The position numbers were made by a program, and so were the translations under genes. A DNA stretch of 64,000 nucleotides from Exobacillus caeni (GTDB taxonomy: Bacteria > Bacillota > Bacilli > Bacillales > Guptibacillaceae): assembly GCF_005747095.1 (NCBI RefSeq), contig NZ_SWLG01000001.1, positions 310,001-374,000 of the forward strand, read 5' to 3'. Of the stretch, positions 1 to 8,963 are shown piece by piece; position 1 is the first letter of the stretch, and the number at the start of each line of letters is the position of its first letter. The notes under the pieces were generated by a model that saw only the letters and a program-made list of their open reading frames with translations, did no database searches and was not told the DNA's origin.

Positions 1-20
1 TCTTCTATTTACAATAATTA

Positions 21-1604
21 TTATACATTTGGTCCTGCATTTTTAATACTGTCAGAAACGTTAGAGAACTTTTTAAAGTTTTGCTGGAATTTCTTTGCCA
101 GCTCTGTTGCTTTCTCATCATAAGCTTCGCCATCGCTCCATGTTTGCTTTGGTTGAAGCACCTCGTCTGGTACACCAGGGCAATGAGATGGAATATGAAG
201 GCCGAAAATAGGGTCTTTAACCGTTTCAACACTGTCTAGTTCTCCTTCCAGGGCGGCTTGAACCATTGCTCTTGTATAAGCAAGCTTCATTCTGGAGCCT
301 TCTCCATAGCTCCCGCCGGACCAGCCTGTGTTAACCAGGAATACGTTCACATCATGCTCAACGATTTTTTCTCCCAGCATTTCTGCATAACGGTATGCAG
401 GAAGAGGAAGGAAAGGGGCTCCGAAGCATGTTGAAAAAGTCGCTTCAGGAGATGTAACGCCTCTCTCTGTTCCGGCAAGCTTACTTGTATAACCAGAAAG
501 GAAGTGATACATCGCTTGCTCTTTTGTTAGTTTGCTGATTGGAGGAAGAACTCCAAACGCGTCTGCTGTTAAGAAAACAATTGTGTTAGGATGGCCTGCA
601 ACGCTCGGCACAACGACATTTGGAATTGCGTCGATCGGGTAAGCAGCTCTTGTATTTTCAGTCAGCACAGTGTTGTCATAATCTGCCTGGCGAGAGTCTT
701 CATCGACCGTGACATTTTCAAGAACTGTACCAAAACGAATCGCGTCCCAGATTTGCGGTTCTTTCTCTTTTGAAAGGTTAACCGTCTTCGCATAACATCC
801 ACCTTCTATGTTAAAGACGCCATTCACGGACCAGCCATGTTCATCATCACCGATCAAGCGGCGGTTAGGATCAGCAGACAGGGTAGTTTTACCTGTACCG
901 GATAAACCAAAGAACAAAGCTACATCGCCTTCCTTGCCAACGTTGGCAGAACAGTGCATGGATAAAATGTTATTTTCAGGAAGCATATAATTCATAACGG
1001 TAAAGATAGACTTTTTGATCTCGCCTGCATATTGCGTTCCGCCGATCAAAACGATACGTTTTTCTAAAGAGATAATAATGAATGTTTCAGAATTTGTACC
1101 GTCTTCTTCCGGGTTTGCTTGGAAGTCAGGCGCAGATATCACAGTAAACTCTGCATTGTGATCTTTTAACTCTCCTTCAGCCGGACGGATGAAAAGCTGA
1201 TGAGCGAACAGATTATGCCACGCATATTCGTTGATAACCTGTATAGGTAAGCGGGCAGATTTATCAGCACCTGCAAATCCTTTAAATAAGTATAGTTCTT
1301 CTTTAGTATTTAAGTAATCCATCACTTTATTGTATAGGTTTTCAAACTTTTCTTCAGAAATAGATTGGTTTGATTCCCAGTTCAGTTTATCTTTAATTGA
1401 CTTTTCAGCGACAAAGAATTTATCCTTAGGAGAACGGCCGGTGTATTTTCCAGTTGTTACTCGAAGGGCCCCTGTTGAAGTCAAAGTGCCTTCGTTATTT
1501 GATAACGCTTTCTCAACCAGCCTGGAAGCAGAAAGGTTAACATGCACTGCTTTATTATTTAAAATTTCTTCTAGTACAGTAGAAGTATGGGAAGTTGTGC
1601 TCAT
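21..1604 (-). CDS. pckA: Phosphoenolpyruvate carboxykinase (ATP)
   Basis: Converts oxaloacetate and ATP to phosphoenolpyruvate, CO2 and ADP, the entry step of gluconeogenesis in the cytosol. The protein carries the kinase-1a P-loop [13 protein letters not shown] and the upstream [11 protein letters not shown] and RSPKDKF motifs typical of the family. At 527 residues it has the length I recall for B. subtilis PckA. The frame opens four codons earlier (MVLL-M), but the Shine-Dalgarno AAAGGATGG overlaps that first ATG, so the ATG at 1604, about 8 nt after it, is preferred. The gene diverges from metK and is monocistronic as far as visible. CcpN-like boxes in its promoter suggest glucose repression. 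The identification is very secure. Confidence 0.97.
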   Translation of the reverse strand: MSTTSHTSTVLEEILNNKAVHVNLSASRLVEKALSNNEGTLTSTGALRVTTGKYTGRSPKDKFFVAEKSIKDKLNWESNQSISEEKFENLYNKVMDYLNTKEELYLFKGFAGADKSARLPIQVINEYAWHNLFAHQLFIRPAEGELKDHNAEFTVISAPDFQANPEEDGTNSETFIIISLEKRIVLIGGTQYAGEIKKSIFTVMNYMLPENNILSMHCSANVGKEGDVALFFGLSGTGKTTLSADPNRRLIGDDEHGWSVNGVFNIEGGCYAKTVNLSKEKEPQIWDAIRFGTVLENVTVDEDSRQADYDNTVLTENTRAAYPIDAIPNVVVPSVAGHPNTIVFLTADAFGVLPPISKLTKEQAMYHFLSGYTSKLAGTERGVTSPEATFSTCFGAPFLPLPAYRYAEMLGEKIVEHDVNVFLVNTGWSGGSYGEGSRMKLAYTRAMVQAALEGELDSVETVKDPIFGLHIPSHCPGVPDEVLQPKQTWSDGEAYDEKATELAKKFQQNFKKFSNVSDSIKNAGPNV

Positions 1605-1658
1605 TAACAAAACCATCCTTTATCATTAATTTCGTTCACATTGTTTGATTTCAAAATT

Positions 1659-1669
1659 AGTATAACATA
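1659..1669 (-). promoter_or_regulatory. CcpN-like operator overlapping the pckA -10 region
   Basis: Read on the minus strand this is TATGTTATACT, which fits the CcpN operator consensus I recall (TRTGHYATAYW) at every position. It contains TATACT, a plausible -10 box for pckA that would put the transcript start near 1651, about 47 nt before the ATG. No good -35 hexamer is visible 17 nt upstream. The operator role is inferred from B. subtilis, where CcpN represses pckA and gapB. Confidence 0.55.
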
Positions 1670-1715
1670 TTTATATAATTAATCTATACTAATTAAAGAT
1701 TTTTTTTATTATATA

Positions 1716-1726
1716 TATGTTATATG
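1716..1726 (+). promoter_or_regulatory. Second CcpN-like box upstream of pckA
   Basis: TATGTTATATG matches the same recalled consensus at 10 of 11 positions, the last base differing. It lies about 57 bp upstream of the box at the -10 and points the other way. CcpN is known to bind two sites cooperatively, so a pair is expected, but this copy lies in very AT-rich DNA and could be chance. Confidence 0.35.
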
Positions 1727-1944
1727 AGAAGTGACACCATATTGGGCATGGAGAAGGGAATTTAGACGGAAAAGCAATCTGGCAAATCATATCTGTTTAA
1801 TCTGTTACCCTAATTTTCCGGATGGAAAAAGTATTTTTTTAAAGTTTCAGGATTGTCATCAAAATAAGAATATCATTTTTATTTTGCATCATTTGTTAGA
1901 CTATTATAAGGAAGAGAGAAGAATGGAGTACTAATAAAGCCTGT

Positions 1945-2094
1945 ATGAAAAAACTGCAGATTATGCTCAACAATAAAAATGGGATAGAAAAACGGGATGT
2001 AATAAAGAAGGTACAGCGGATTAGGATTTTAATGATCGTATTGGTAGTAGGTAATTCGTTATTGATATTCAAACCGGAGCATGCAATGTTTTAA
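1945..2094 (+). CDS. Possible 49-aa small membrane protein (weak)
   Basis: A 49-codon frame begins ATGAAAAAACTG, has a lysine/arginine-rich N-terminal half and ends in a hydrophobic stretch (ILMIVLVVGNSLLIF), as in a small single-pass membrane protein. The only purine-rich Shine-Dalgarno candidate (GGAG near 1925-1928) is about 16 nt from the start, too far to be convincing, and no terminator follows. I do not recognise the product. It stands alone between pckA and the metK leader on the metK strand. It may be a chance frame. Confidence 0.3.
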   Translation: MKKLQIMLNNKNGIEKRDVIKKVQRIRILMIVLVVGNSLLIFKPEHAMF

Positions 2095-2139
2095 ACAAAA
2101 TGCAAGGATGGTTCCTGCACGGTTCACTAAAAATGTTTG

Positions 2140-2168
2140 TTGACACACGATATTAACTGGGTTAATAT
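2140..2168 (+). promoter_or_regulatory. Sigma-A promoter of the metK leader
   Basis: TTGACA at 2140-2145, a 17-nt spacer and TAATAT at 2163-2168 form a near-consensus promoter. The transcript would start near 2175, just before the S-box aptamer at 2184. Confidence 0.85.
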
Positions 2169-2183
2169 ATGTCAGAACGGATA

Positions 2184-2340
2184 CTCTTATCCCGAGATGG
2201 CGGAGGGACAGGCCCAATGAAGCCCGGCAACCGACTCCAGTATGTGGGAGATAAAGGTGCTAACCTGCAAGACTATAATGTCTTGGAAGATAAGAGGCGA
2301 AAGGCACGGCTACCTTTTCCTCTGGAAAAGGTTTTTTTGT
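2184..2340 (+). promoter_or_regulatory. SAM-I riboswitch (S-box) with terminator controlling metK
   Basis: The aptamer is closed by a P1 helix of CTCTTATC (2184-2191) and GATAAGAG (2289-2296). Inside are the conserved S-box elements, including GAGGGACAGGCCCAATGA and GCCCGGCAACC. A strong terminator follows: nine base pairs (2312-2320 with 2324-2332), a TCT loop and a run of T. In known S-boxes, SAM binding favours this terminator, so metK would be turned down when SAM is plentiful. Sequence and position make the call firm. Confidence 0.96.
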
Positions 2341-2545
2341 TTTACACGTCCTTTGCGGTGATTTATCGTGCAGCAACATATACATAAAGCAATCGATAAA
2401 ACGGTGCTTCTATAGCGCAGAAAAGGATATCCTGTATGGACGGTTCATTGAATTCATTCACTGGTTTCAGTAAAACATAATAGGGAAAATGAGTACCGTA
2501 TCAAGTTTTATATGCTCTAAATGAGTTAACAAGGAGGTACATTAG

Positions 2546-3739
2546 TTGAGCAATCGTCGTTTATTTACTTCAGAATCAGTTACCGAAGGGCACCCTGATA
2601 AAATCTGTGACCAAATTTCCGATGCGATTCTAGATGATATTTTGGCACATGATCCGAATGCGCGTGTTGCCTGTGAAACTTCTGTAACTACTGGATTAGT
2701 ATTAGTCGCAGGGGAAATTACTACTTCCCATTATGTAGACATTCCAAAGGTAGTTCGTGAAACAATTAAAAAAATCGGGTATACCCGGGCAAAATATGGG
2801 TTTGATGCAGAAACATGTGCAGTTTTGACATCTATCGATGAGCAGTCTCCTGATATTGCTGCCGGAGTTGACCAGGCGCTTGAAGCACGTGAAGGACAGA
2901 TGACTGATGAAGAAATCGATGCGATCGGTGCAGGTGACCAGGGGCTGATGTTTGGTTTCGCTTGTAATGAGACACCTGAATTAATGCCGCTGCCTATTTC
3001 ACTTGCACATAAAATTTCTCGCCGCTTAAGCGAAGTGCGTAAAGAAGAGATCCTTCCATATCTGCGTCCTGACGGCAAAACACAGGTCACCGTAGAATAT
3101 GATGAAAATGGCAAACCTGTCCGAATCGATACAATTGTTATTTCGACACAGCATCATCCAGAGGTTTCTCCTGGCCAAATCCAAAAAAACCTTAAAGAAT
3201 ATGTTATCAAACCGGTAGTACCTTCTGAACTTATCGATGATGAGACAAAATACTTTATTAATCCGACTGGACGCTTTGTAATCGGAGGACCACAGGGAGA
3301 TGCCGGATTAACAGGAAGAAAAATTATTGTTGATACTTATGGCGGCTATGCTCGTCACGGAGGAGGAGCATTTTCAGGAAAAGATCCGACAAAAGTAGAC
3401 CGATCTGCCGCTTATGCTGCTCGTTACGTTGCGAAAAATATAGTGGCTGCAGAGCTTGCTGACAAGTGTGAAGTACAGCTTGCTTATGCAATTGGAGTTG
3501 CACAACCTGTTTCCATTTCCGTAGATACGTTTGGAACAGGAAAGGTTTCTGAGGAAAAGCTTGTTGAAATGGTACGGAAGCATTTTGATCTGCGTCCGGC
3601 AGGTATTATTAAGATGCTTGATCTTCGCCGTCCTATTTACAAACAAACGGCTGCTTACGGCCATTTTGGACGTAATGATATTCAACTTCCATGGGAAGAG
3701 ACTGATAAAGCAGAACTTCTGAAAAAGGATGCTCAATAA
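2546..3739 (+). CDS. metK: S-adenosylmethionine synthase
   Basis: Makes S-adenosylmethionine from methionine and ATP, supplying methyl groups to many reactions, including the tRNA methyltransferases encoded in this window. The 397-aa protein shows the family signatures [24 protein letters not shown] at the N-terminus (quoted here only as the [10 protein letters not shown] core), [33 protein letters not shown] (core GDAGLTGRK) and [19 protein letters not shown] (core [10 protein letters not shown]). The start is TTG, 7 nt after AAGGAGGT. Expression is governed by the S-box leader. A bidirectional terminator separates it from the convergent UDP-glucose dehydrogenase gene. The assignment is certain. 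Confidence 0.98.
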   Translation: MSNRRLFTSESVTEGHPDKICDQISDAILDDILAHDPNARVACETSVTTGLVLVAGEITTSHYVDIPKVVRETIKKIGYTRAKYGFDAETCAVLTSIDEQSPDIAAGVDQALEAREGQMTDEEIDAIGAGDQGLMFGFACNETPELMPLPISLAHKISRRLSEVRKEEILPYLRPDGKTQVTVEYDENGKPVRIDTIVISTQHHPEVSPGQIQKNLKEYVIKPVVPSELIDDETKYFINPTGRFVIGGPQGDAGLTGRKIIVDTYGGYARHGGGAFSGKDPTKVDRSAAYAARYVAKNIVAAELADKCEVQLAYAIGVAQPVSISVDTFGTGKVSEEKLVEMVRKHFDLRPAGIIKMLDLRRPIYKQTAAYGHFGRNDIQLPWEETDKAELLKKDAQ

Positions 3740-3757
3740 TCAAATAACATCCAAAAC

Positions 3758-3790
3758 AAAAAGAGGTGCGTGGTGCACCTCTTTTTGTTG
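3758..3790. terminator. Bidirectional terminator between metK and the UGD gene
   Basis: A 12-bp stem (AAAAAGAGGTGC at 3758-3769 with its complement at 3775-3786) around a 5-nt loop. A-runs and T-runs flank both arms, so it can end metK on the plus strand and the PAP2-GT4-UGD operon on the minus strand. Confidence 0.9.
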
Positions 3791-3813
3791 CTTGAGAATC
3801 GTCTGGTAAGTTT

Positions 3814-5151
3814 TTATTTGTTTTTAACTTTCACTGCTCCGAGCCCTTTATAGATGTTTGGCCTGCCGATAGAACAATAGATCAGGTCGTGCTGATCGGC
3901 AATCTTTTTCATCTCTTTAAGCTCGAACATATTCCTTCCGTCCAATATCAAAGGGAGACGAAGGTTGCTTACGATTGACTTCCAGTTAAGAGACTTAAAT
4001 TCATCCCATTCTGTCACAAAAATAACCGCATCACTATCTTCAACCGTTGTATAAGGATCAGGGAATAGGCTGACTTCATCAAGAGGATATACATGCACGA
4101 GAGGATCGTATGCACGGACTGTTGCGCCTTCCTCTAATAAATGGTGTACTAGTTTAATGGAAGGAGCATCCCTCAAGTCATCAGTATTCGGCTTAAAGGA
4201 AAGTCCCATGATCGAAATAGTGGCACCTTTTAACGTTCCAAGAAAGCTTTTAAGCTTATTGATGATTAAGTCAGGTTGTTTTTCATTTATTTTTAACACC
4301 TCTTGAAGGAGTGTCATAGGAACAGCGTGGTTTGCTCCGGTTTTCATAAACGCTTTTATATCCTTCGGGAGGCAGGAACCGCCAAAGCCAAGGCCGGGGT
4401 TTAGAAAGTCACTTCCGATTCGCGGGTCTGATCCTATTCCCTCTTTAATCTCATTTATGTCTGCCCCTAGCTCTTCACTTAGAGTAGCAAGCATATTCAT
4501 GTAAGAAATCTTCATTGCAAGGAAAGAATTTGCTGCGTATTTAATCGTTTCGGCACTTTTACGATCACAAAACTGGATCGTACATGGAAAGCTTTTATAC
4601 AGCTGTTCCATTGCCTTTCTTGCTTCATCAGTAGAGCATCCAACGATAATTCTTGAAGGGTAAAAAAAATCCGAAACGGCGCTCCCCTGTCGTAAAAATT
4701 CAGGATTAGAAACAACCTCGAATGTTACGCCATGATTGCTTGATTCATTTAAAAGCGTTTTTAGATTATCTCCTGTCCCTGGAGGAACCGTACTTTTTAG
4801 AACGACAATTTTATCAGTTGTGCTTTCTCTGGCTATCAGGCTTCCTATATTATAAATTTGAGACAAATCTGCATCGCCATCTGCCAGCGAAGGGGTTCCT
4901 ACTGCTATTAATATTAGATCGGATTTTTGGATAGCCTGTGTGATGTTCGTTGTAAACGAGATGGCCTGCTGCGCCTTAGCTTCCTTTAAAATCTCTTCAA
5001 GTCCTTCTTCCCAGATTGGCAGCCCTCCTGATTGAAGGGTGGCGATCTTTTCGGAAGATTTGTCTGCACAAATAACGTTGTGTTTTTTTGCGGCTAAGCC
5101 TGCCCCTGTCACAAGCCCAACATATCCTGTTCCGATTACTGAAATGTTCAT
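3814..5151 (-). CDS. UDP-glucose 6-dehydrogenase family protein
   Basis: Predicted to oxidise UDP-glucose to UDP-glucuronate with two NAD+. The 445-aa protein has the N-terminal NAD-binding fold (VIGTGYVGLVTGAG), the motif SNPEFLRQGSA, and the catalytic cysteine C260 in GFGGSCLPKD, followed by the C-terminal UDP-binding half (GLSFKPNTDDLRDAPS). It resembles the TuaD/YtcA group of Bacillus. It is the last gene of a minus-strand operon, 14 nt after the glycosyltransferase, with Shine-Dalgarno AAAGGAGGA. Its product would feed glucuronate into a polymer or glycolipid. The family is certain; a close sugar-nucleotide substrate other than UDP-glucose cannot be excluded. Confidence 0.93.
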   Translation of the reverse strand: MNISVIGTGYVGLVTGAGLAAKKHNVICADKSSEKIATLQSGGLPIWEEGLEEILKEAKAQQAISFTTNITQAIQKSDLILIAVGTPSLADGDADLSQIYNIGSLIARESTTDKIVVLKSTVPPGTGDNLKTLLNESSNHGVTFEVVSNPEFLRQGSAVSDFFYPSRIIVGCSTDEARKAMEQLYKSFPCTIQFCDRKSAETIKYAANSFLAMKISYMNMLATLSEELGADINEIKEGIGSDPRIGSDFLNPGLGFGGSCLPKDIKAFMKTGANHAVPMTLLQEVLKINEKQPDLIINKLKSFLGTLKGATISIMGLSFKPNTDDLRDAPSIKLVHHLLEEGATVRAYDPLVHVYPLDEVSLFPDPYTTVEDSDAVIFVTEWDEFKSLNWKSIVSNLRLPLILDGRNMFELKEMKKIADQHDLIYCSIGRPNIYKGLGAVKVKNK

Positions 5152-5165
5152 TTTGCTGTCCTCCT

Positions 5166-6308
5166 TTAAGCAAACTGAGCTACACGGTTTTTATATAAGA
5201 CAAGTTCATAATGGTTAATCAATTCACTGAAAATAGTATCCCAGGATTGCGTAAGTGCATAACACCTCGCATTATATTCCATCATTTTTCTTTTTCCTTT
5301 TTTTTCGAGCAGTTCCACTATTCCTGAAACATATTGTTCTGGATCCCACGGGTCACAAAGTATACCAGAGTTGTTATGTGAAATGATTTCTTGCACACCG
5401 CCTGCCCGTGCACCGATGACTGGTGTTCCTGAAGCAAGAGCTTCAAGGACAACATTTCCAAATGTTTCGGTTGCAGATGGAAAGACGAATAAATCAGAGG
5501 AAGCGTATATTTCAGCGAGATCTTCTCCCTGTAAATATCCGAGAAATGTAACGTTAGCAGGTACCTTATTTTTTAAAACAGGAAGAGAAGGGCCGTCCCC
5601 TACAATAATCCAGTGGGTTTGCTCTTTTATATCTTGAGGCAACCTTTCCATTATCTTAATCAATGTATCGAGATTTTTCTCTGGAGCAATTCGACTTACA
5701 AATAATAATATGTTTTTTTCTTTTATTCCATATTTCTCTCTGATTATGGCCGATTTTTTTTGAGGATGAAAGAGGGTGCAATCTACGCCTCTCTTCCATA
5801 GGCTCACTTCCTGGAATCCTTTTTCATAAAGGTGTGATTGTGTCGACCTGGATGGTACAAAAACAGTGTGAAAGGGTTGATGAAACCATAACATATACCG
5901 CCAGATAAATGGGGAAAGAAATTCAAGGCGATAATGGCTTAAATATTCATCGAAATTGGTGTGGTAGGAACCAACCATAGGAATATCAAGCTTTTTTCCA
6001 TAATGGAGGCCGCTTAAACCAATATTAAACGGAGTAGCAATGTGAAGCAAATCGGGTTGGAATCCTTTTAGCTGTTTTTGAATAGTTCCCAGCTTAGGAA
6101 GGGCGATCCGGCATTCAGGATAAAGAAAAAATTTCAAACTTGCAAAACGGTAGACATTACTTCCAAAAAGATCCTCATCGTTACCATCAGGAGCAAAAAG
6201 CTGGTAGTCGATCTGTTGCCGATCAAGGTAGGCGGCTAATCGGGAAAGAGTTCTTGAGACACCGTTCACTTGAGGCAAATAGGTGTCGGTAAATAAGGCG
6301 AGTTTCAT
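5166..6308 (-). CDS. Family 4 glycosyltransferase (MgtA-like)
   Basis: A 380-aa retaining GT-B glycosyltransferase. The N-terminus MKLALFTDTYLPQVNGVSRT is typical of the diacylglycerol or lipid-directed mannosyl/glucosyl transferases of group GT4. The C-terminal donor-binding half shows VSRIAPEKNLD, VGDGPSLP and the E-x7-E motif ETFGNVVLE followed by ASGTPVIG. There is no signal peptide, so it should act on the cytosolic face of the membrane. It sits between a PAP2 phosphatase (38 nt upstream) and UDP-glucose dehydrogenase (14 nt downstream), with GGGAGG 8 nt before its ATG. It may use UDP-glucuronate or another nucleotide sugar to glycosylate a lipid; acceptor and donor are not readable from sequence. 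Confidence 0.88.
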   Translation of the reverse strand: MKLALFTDTYLPQVNGVSRTLSRLAAYLDRQQIDYQLFAPDGNDEDLFGSNVYRFASLKFFLYPECRIALPKLGTIQKQLKGFQPDLLHIATPFNIGLSGLHYGKKLDIPMVGSYHTNFDEYLSHYRLEFLSPFIWRYMLWFHQPFHTVFVPSRSTQSHLYEKGFQEVSLWKRGVDCTLFHPQKKSAIIREKYGIKEKNILLFVSRIAPEKNLDTLIKIMERLPQDIKEQTHWIIVGDGPSLPVLKNKVPANVTFLGYLQGEDLAEIYASSDLFVFPSATETFGNVVLEALASGTPVIGARAGGVQEIISHNNSGILCDPWDPEQYVSGIVELLEKKGKRKMMEYNARCYALTQSWDTIFSELINHYELVLYKNRVAQFA

Positions 6309-6346
6309 AAAGGCGGCCTCCCATATGATTTACTTTTTTAGTTTTC

Positions 6347-6868
6347 TTAAAAAGAAGAAGCAAGAATGCCGAAAGCAGTTCCTAAAATCATCCCTGCTAC
6401 AACATCCGATGGATAGTGATGTCCTAAGTATATTCTTGAAAAAGCTACTGCGAATGCAAGTATTAAAAAGGGCGTCGAAAGCGAGGGTATGCTTATAATA
6501 AAAGGTGTTACTACAGAAAAAACTGCTGTTGTGTGCCCGGATGGAAAGGAATAATCTTTTAGCGGGGCAACTTCTATTTTAGTGTCGGGAAGGACAGTAT
6601 AAGGTCTGTTCCGGGGATACTTTCTCTTTAGTAATTGAACGGGAATATGGCTTGCTGCCAGTGCCGCGGCGCTTTGATACCCGATCGCTTTTCCGAAGGA
6701 CGGGGCGAGAAAACAAACCGATAATGTAGCAGCAACCATGAACCTTGAGCCGCCAAGATGGGTAAGTTTTGATAACAAGAAAGTTAAGAATGAATGCTGG
6801 AACCGCTTGTTTACAAGACGAAAAATGAAGCACTCCTGCTCATAGAGCCATCCGATTACCTTTGTCAC
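6347..6868 (-). CDS. PAP2-family membrane phosphatase
   Basis: A 173-aa integral membrane phosphatase of the type that dephosphorylates undecaprenyl diphosphate or phosphatidate on the outer face of the membrane. All three PAP2 motifs are present: K-x6-RP (KRKYPRNRP, residues 81-89), PSGH (109-112) and SR-x5-H-x3-D (144-155). Several hydrophobic segments surround them. The start is GTG at 6868, preceded by AGGAGG. It is the first gene of the operon with the GT4 transferase and UDP-glucose dehydrogenase, which points to a lipid-linked glycan pathway. The substrate is inferred only from family and context. Confidence 0.9.
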   Translation of the reverse strand: MTKVIGWLYEQECFIFRLVNKRFQHSFLTFLLSKLTHLGGSRFMVAATLSVCFLAPSFGKAIGYQSAAALAASHIPVQLLKRKYPRNRPYTVLPDTKIEVAPLKDYSFPSGHTTAVFSVVTPFIISIPSLSTPFLILAFAVAFSRIYLGHHYPSDVVAGMILGTAFGILASSF

Positions 6869-7065
6869 GTTAATCCTCCTAAAACCTTTGTTATTCCTAT
6901 CTTAATTTAGCAATATTGTGAGAATATTAATGAAGAATAAAGGTTTTATTAAGATCTGTGTTAATTCATTATTACGCTTTTAAAGCTTGATTCCCCGGGG
7001 CGCACGGAAGCCTTGACAGAAGCCGTGGCTATATAAGGGCCTTTGATAAAGCAAGAATGCCTGAA

Positions 7066-7099
7066 ATAAAAAAGAGGCAATGGGATTCCATCACCTCTT
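7066..7099 (-). terminator. Terminator of the small membrane gene
   Basis: On the minus strand a 12-bp stem (including two G-U pairs), a 4-nt loop and six T follow the stop codon at 7104 directly. Confidence 0.85.
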
Positions 7100-7103
7100 G
7101 ATC

Positions 7104-7322
7104 TCACACTAAAATAATATAAAGGACATATAGAACGGCAAGTCCTGTTCCGATTATATAAACAAGAAAGATCGGGTTTTTAATAAAAGATTCCTGCGCT
7201 TTTACATTTCCTTGATTTTCATAGTCGCCCTTTTGATGATTGCCTATGCGGTAGGTAAGAAATGCAGATACAGCGAGCGTAAGGACAACCAGGACGATTA
7301 ATACGTTAGTAAGTTGATACAT
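7104..7322 (-). CDS. Small two-span membrane protein, unknown
   Basis: A 72-aa protein starting MYQLTNVLIVLVVLTLAVSA, with one hydrophobic helix at about residues 5-24 and a second near the C-terminus (FLVYIIGTGLAVLYVLYIIL). A short polar linker rich in K, E, N and Q joins them. The longest frame opens 17 codons earlier, but AAGGGGG lies 7 nt before the ATG at 7322, which decides the start. It has its own terminator and sits alone between the PAP2 operon and ytoA. I do not recognise the family and assign no function. Confidence 0.75.
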   Translation of the reverse strand: MYQLTNVLIVLVVLTLAVSAFLTYRIGNHQKGDYENQGNVKAQESFIKNPIFLVYIIGTGLAVLYVLYIILV

Positions 7323-7419
7323 CTTTGTTCCCCCTTGCCATAAATAAGCTATATGTAAAGTTTTTCTCAGCAAGAGAGAAGTTATGCAAAAAACGGTAAG
7401 TTTAAAGCAAAAAGGGTAT

Positions 7420-7449
7420 AAAAAGAGATAATGAGATATCCTTATCTCT
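7420..7449 (-). terminator. Terminator overlapping the end of ytoA
   Basis: On the minus strand AGAGATAA and TTATCTCT pair around a short loop and are followed by TTTTTA. The stem includes the last codons of ytoA. Confidence 0.75.
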
Positions 7450-7963
7450 CGATCGGCTTCTGTTTTTTATAGTATTGTCCTTTCTCTGCGTATTCTCTTC
7501 TGATTCGATTCATTTCACTTATATCATGATCATTTAATTCACGTACTACTTTTGCAGGCCTGCCAAAGGCCATGGAATTAGGAGGGATTTTTTTTCCGGG
7601 CGGAACAAGGCTTCCAGCACCGATAAAGGCCCCCTCGCCAATTTCTGCACCATCCAATATTATGGAACCCATGCCGATCAGCGCGTTTTTTCGAATTTTA
7701 CAGCTATGAAGAATTACCTGGTGCCCAACGGTAACACCATCTTCTATAATAAGGGGATTATCAGGACTTTGATGAAGAACGGAATTGTCCTGGATATTTA
7801 CATTCTTGCCAATAACGGTTGGAGCCACATCACCTCTTATCGTCGTGTTATACCATATGCTGCTGAACTCACCAATTGTGACATCGCCAGTAATCGTTGT
7901 ATAATCTGCAATAAAGACTGTTTTATCAATGGCAGGCTTTTTGCCCTTGTATGAATAAAGCAC
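7442..7963 (-). CDS. ytoA: Gamma-class carbonic anhydrase-like hexapeptide protein YtoA
   Basis: A 173-aa left-handed beta-helix protein of the gamma carbonic anhydrase/PaaY group. The hexapeptide core runs from FIADYTTITGDVTIGEFSSIWYN to about residue 140. RGDVAPTVIG and GHQVILHSC carry the family histidine-type metal site. The longest frame would start at 8044, only 10 nt from the divergent ytpA ATG. The GTG at 7963 (then LYSYKGKKPAI) matches the length I recall for B. subtilis YtoA. Its Shine-Dalgarno is weak, so the start is not certain. Catalytic activity of YtoA-type members is unproven to my knowledge. Confidence 0.88.
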   Translation of the reverse strand: MLYSYKGKKPAIDKTVFIADYTTITGDVTIGEFSSIWYNTTIRGDVAPTVIGKNVNIQDNSVLHQSPDNPLIIEDGVTVGHQVILHSCKIRKNALIGMGSIILDGAEIGEGAFIGAGSLVPPGKKIPPNSMAFGRPAKVVRELNDHDISEMNRIRREYAEKGQYYKKQKPIER

Positions 7964-8054
7964 AGTATCCCAACTTTCTTTATTAAATAAATTATTGGTT
8001 CTTTTGTAGTGTAGCAAAGTTATCCTGTTTTTAGAAAGGGGCAAAATATTTCAA

Positions 8055-8849
8055 ATGTGGACAAAGGAAACGGAAAATCCCCAGGGCGTTATTGTGATTG
8101 TCCATGGTGCGGGAGAACACCATGGAAGGTATGAATGGCTTATAAAAAAATGGTTAACAGAAGGGTACAATGTAGTCATTGGAGATTTGCCAGGCCAGGG
8201 TACATCTACAAGAAGAAGAGGCCATATCGATTCGTTCGACCAGTATATAGAAACAATTGAAAAGTGGGTGGAGAGGGCTGCGGAGTTTGATCTTCCCGTT
8301 CATTTAATAGGCCACAGTATGGGCGGTCTTGCTGTTATTCGCTCGTTAATGGAGAAAAAACTGCCTGTTTCAACAGTAATCCTTTCCTCTCCAAGTGTCG
8401 GATTGGAAAGTCCGCCTCCTAAAGGACTCGAAGTTGCATCCGTGGTTCTAAATAAAGTCGTTCCAGGATTAAGGTTGAATTCTCATCTGGAGCCTGGAAT
8501 CGCAACACGAAATGAAGAAATTAAAGCAAGAGATATGGAAGACAATCTGCTTGTACGAAAGGTATCAGTAAGATGGTACAGGGAGCTTGTAAAAGCAATG
8601 AAGATTGCTGTAGAACATCCCGATAAATTTCCTGACTTGCCCTTACTGGTCATGCAGGGTGGTGCAGATGCTATCGTGGATAAGGATATCGTGCTAAAAT
8701 GGTTTAATCGGCTTGCAATTACTGACAAGTCATATAAAGAATGGGATGGCCTATACCATGAAGTATTTAATGAACCAGAAAGAGAAGAAGTATTCTATAT
8801 GGCTAAGGAATTTATAAACGTGAGAGAACATTTGAACCTCAATAAATGA
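8055..8849 (+). CDS. ytpA: Alpha/beta-hydrolase, lysophospholipase YtpA
   Basis: A 264-aa serine hydrolase of the monoacylglycerol lipase/lysophospholipase group. The nucleophile is S88 in GHSMGG, the acid lies in GGADAIVD and the histidine in GLYHEVFNEPERE. HGAGEHHGRY near residue 18 is the oxyanion-hole region. It aligns along its whole length with what I recall of B. subtilis YtpA, linked there to formation of the phospholipid antibiotic bacilysocin. AAAGGGG lies about 13 nt before the ATG, a rather long spacing. It is followed after 114 nt by ytpB, the same order as in B. subtilis. Confidence 0.93.
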   Translation: MWTKETENPQGVIVIVHGAGEHHGRYEWLIKKWLTEGYNVVIGDLPGQGTSTRRRGHIDSFDQYIETIEKWVERAAEFDLPVHLIGHSMGGLAVIRSLMEKKLPVSTVILSSPSVGLESPPPKGLEVASVVLNKVVPGLRLNSHLEPGIATRNEEIKARDMEDNLLVRKVSVRWYRELVKAMKIAVEHPDKFPDLPLLVMQGGADAIVDKDIVLKWFNRLAITDKSYKEWDGLYHEVFNEPEREEVFYMAKEFINVREHLNLNK

Positions 8850-8963
8850 CCATAAAAAGCGATTTATTTTCGTAAGGAGACGAAAAAAGGAAGTTTTGCT
8901 CATCCTTTATAGAAATGCTTTACAGATATAGAAAGGAATCATATTGTGAGGGGGAGGTATTGC

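Noticed and set aside
1731-1934. A 67-codon plus-strand frame upstream of the metK leader.
   Set aside because: No ribosome-binding site, unusual composition and no resemblance to any protein; it overlaps the pckA upstream control region.
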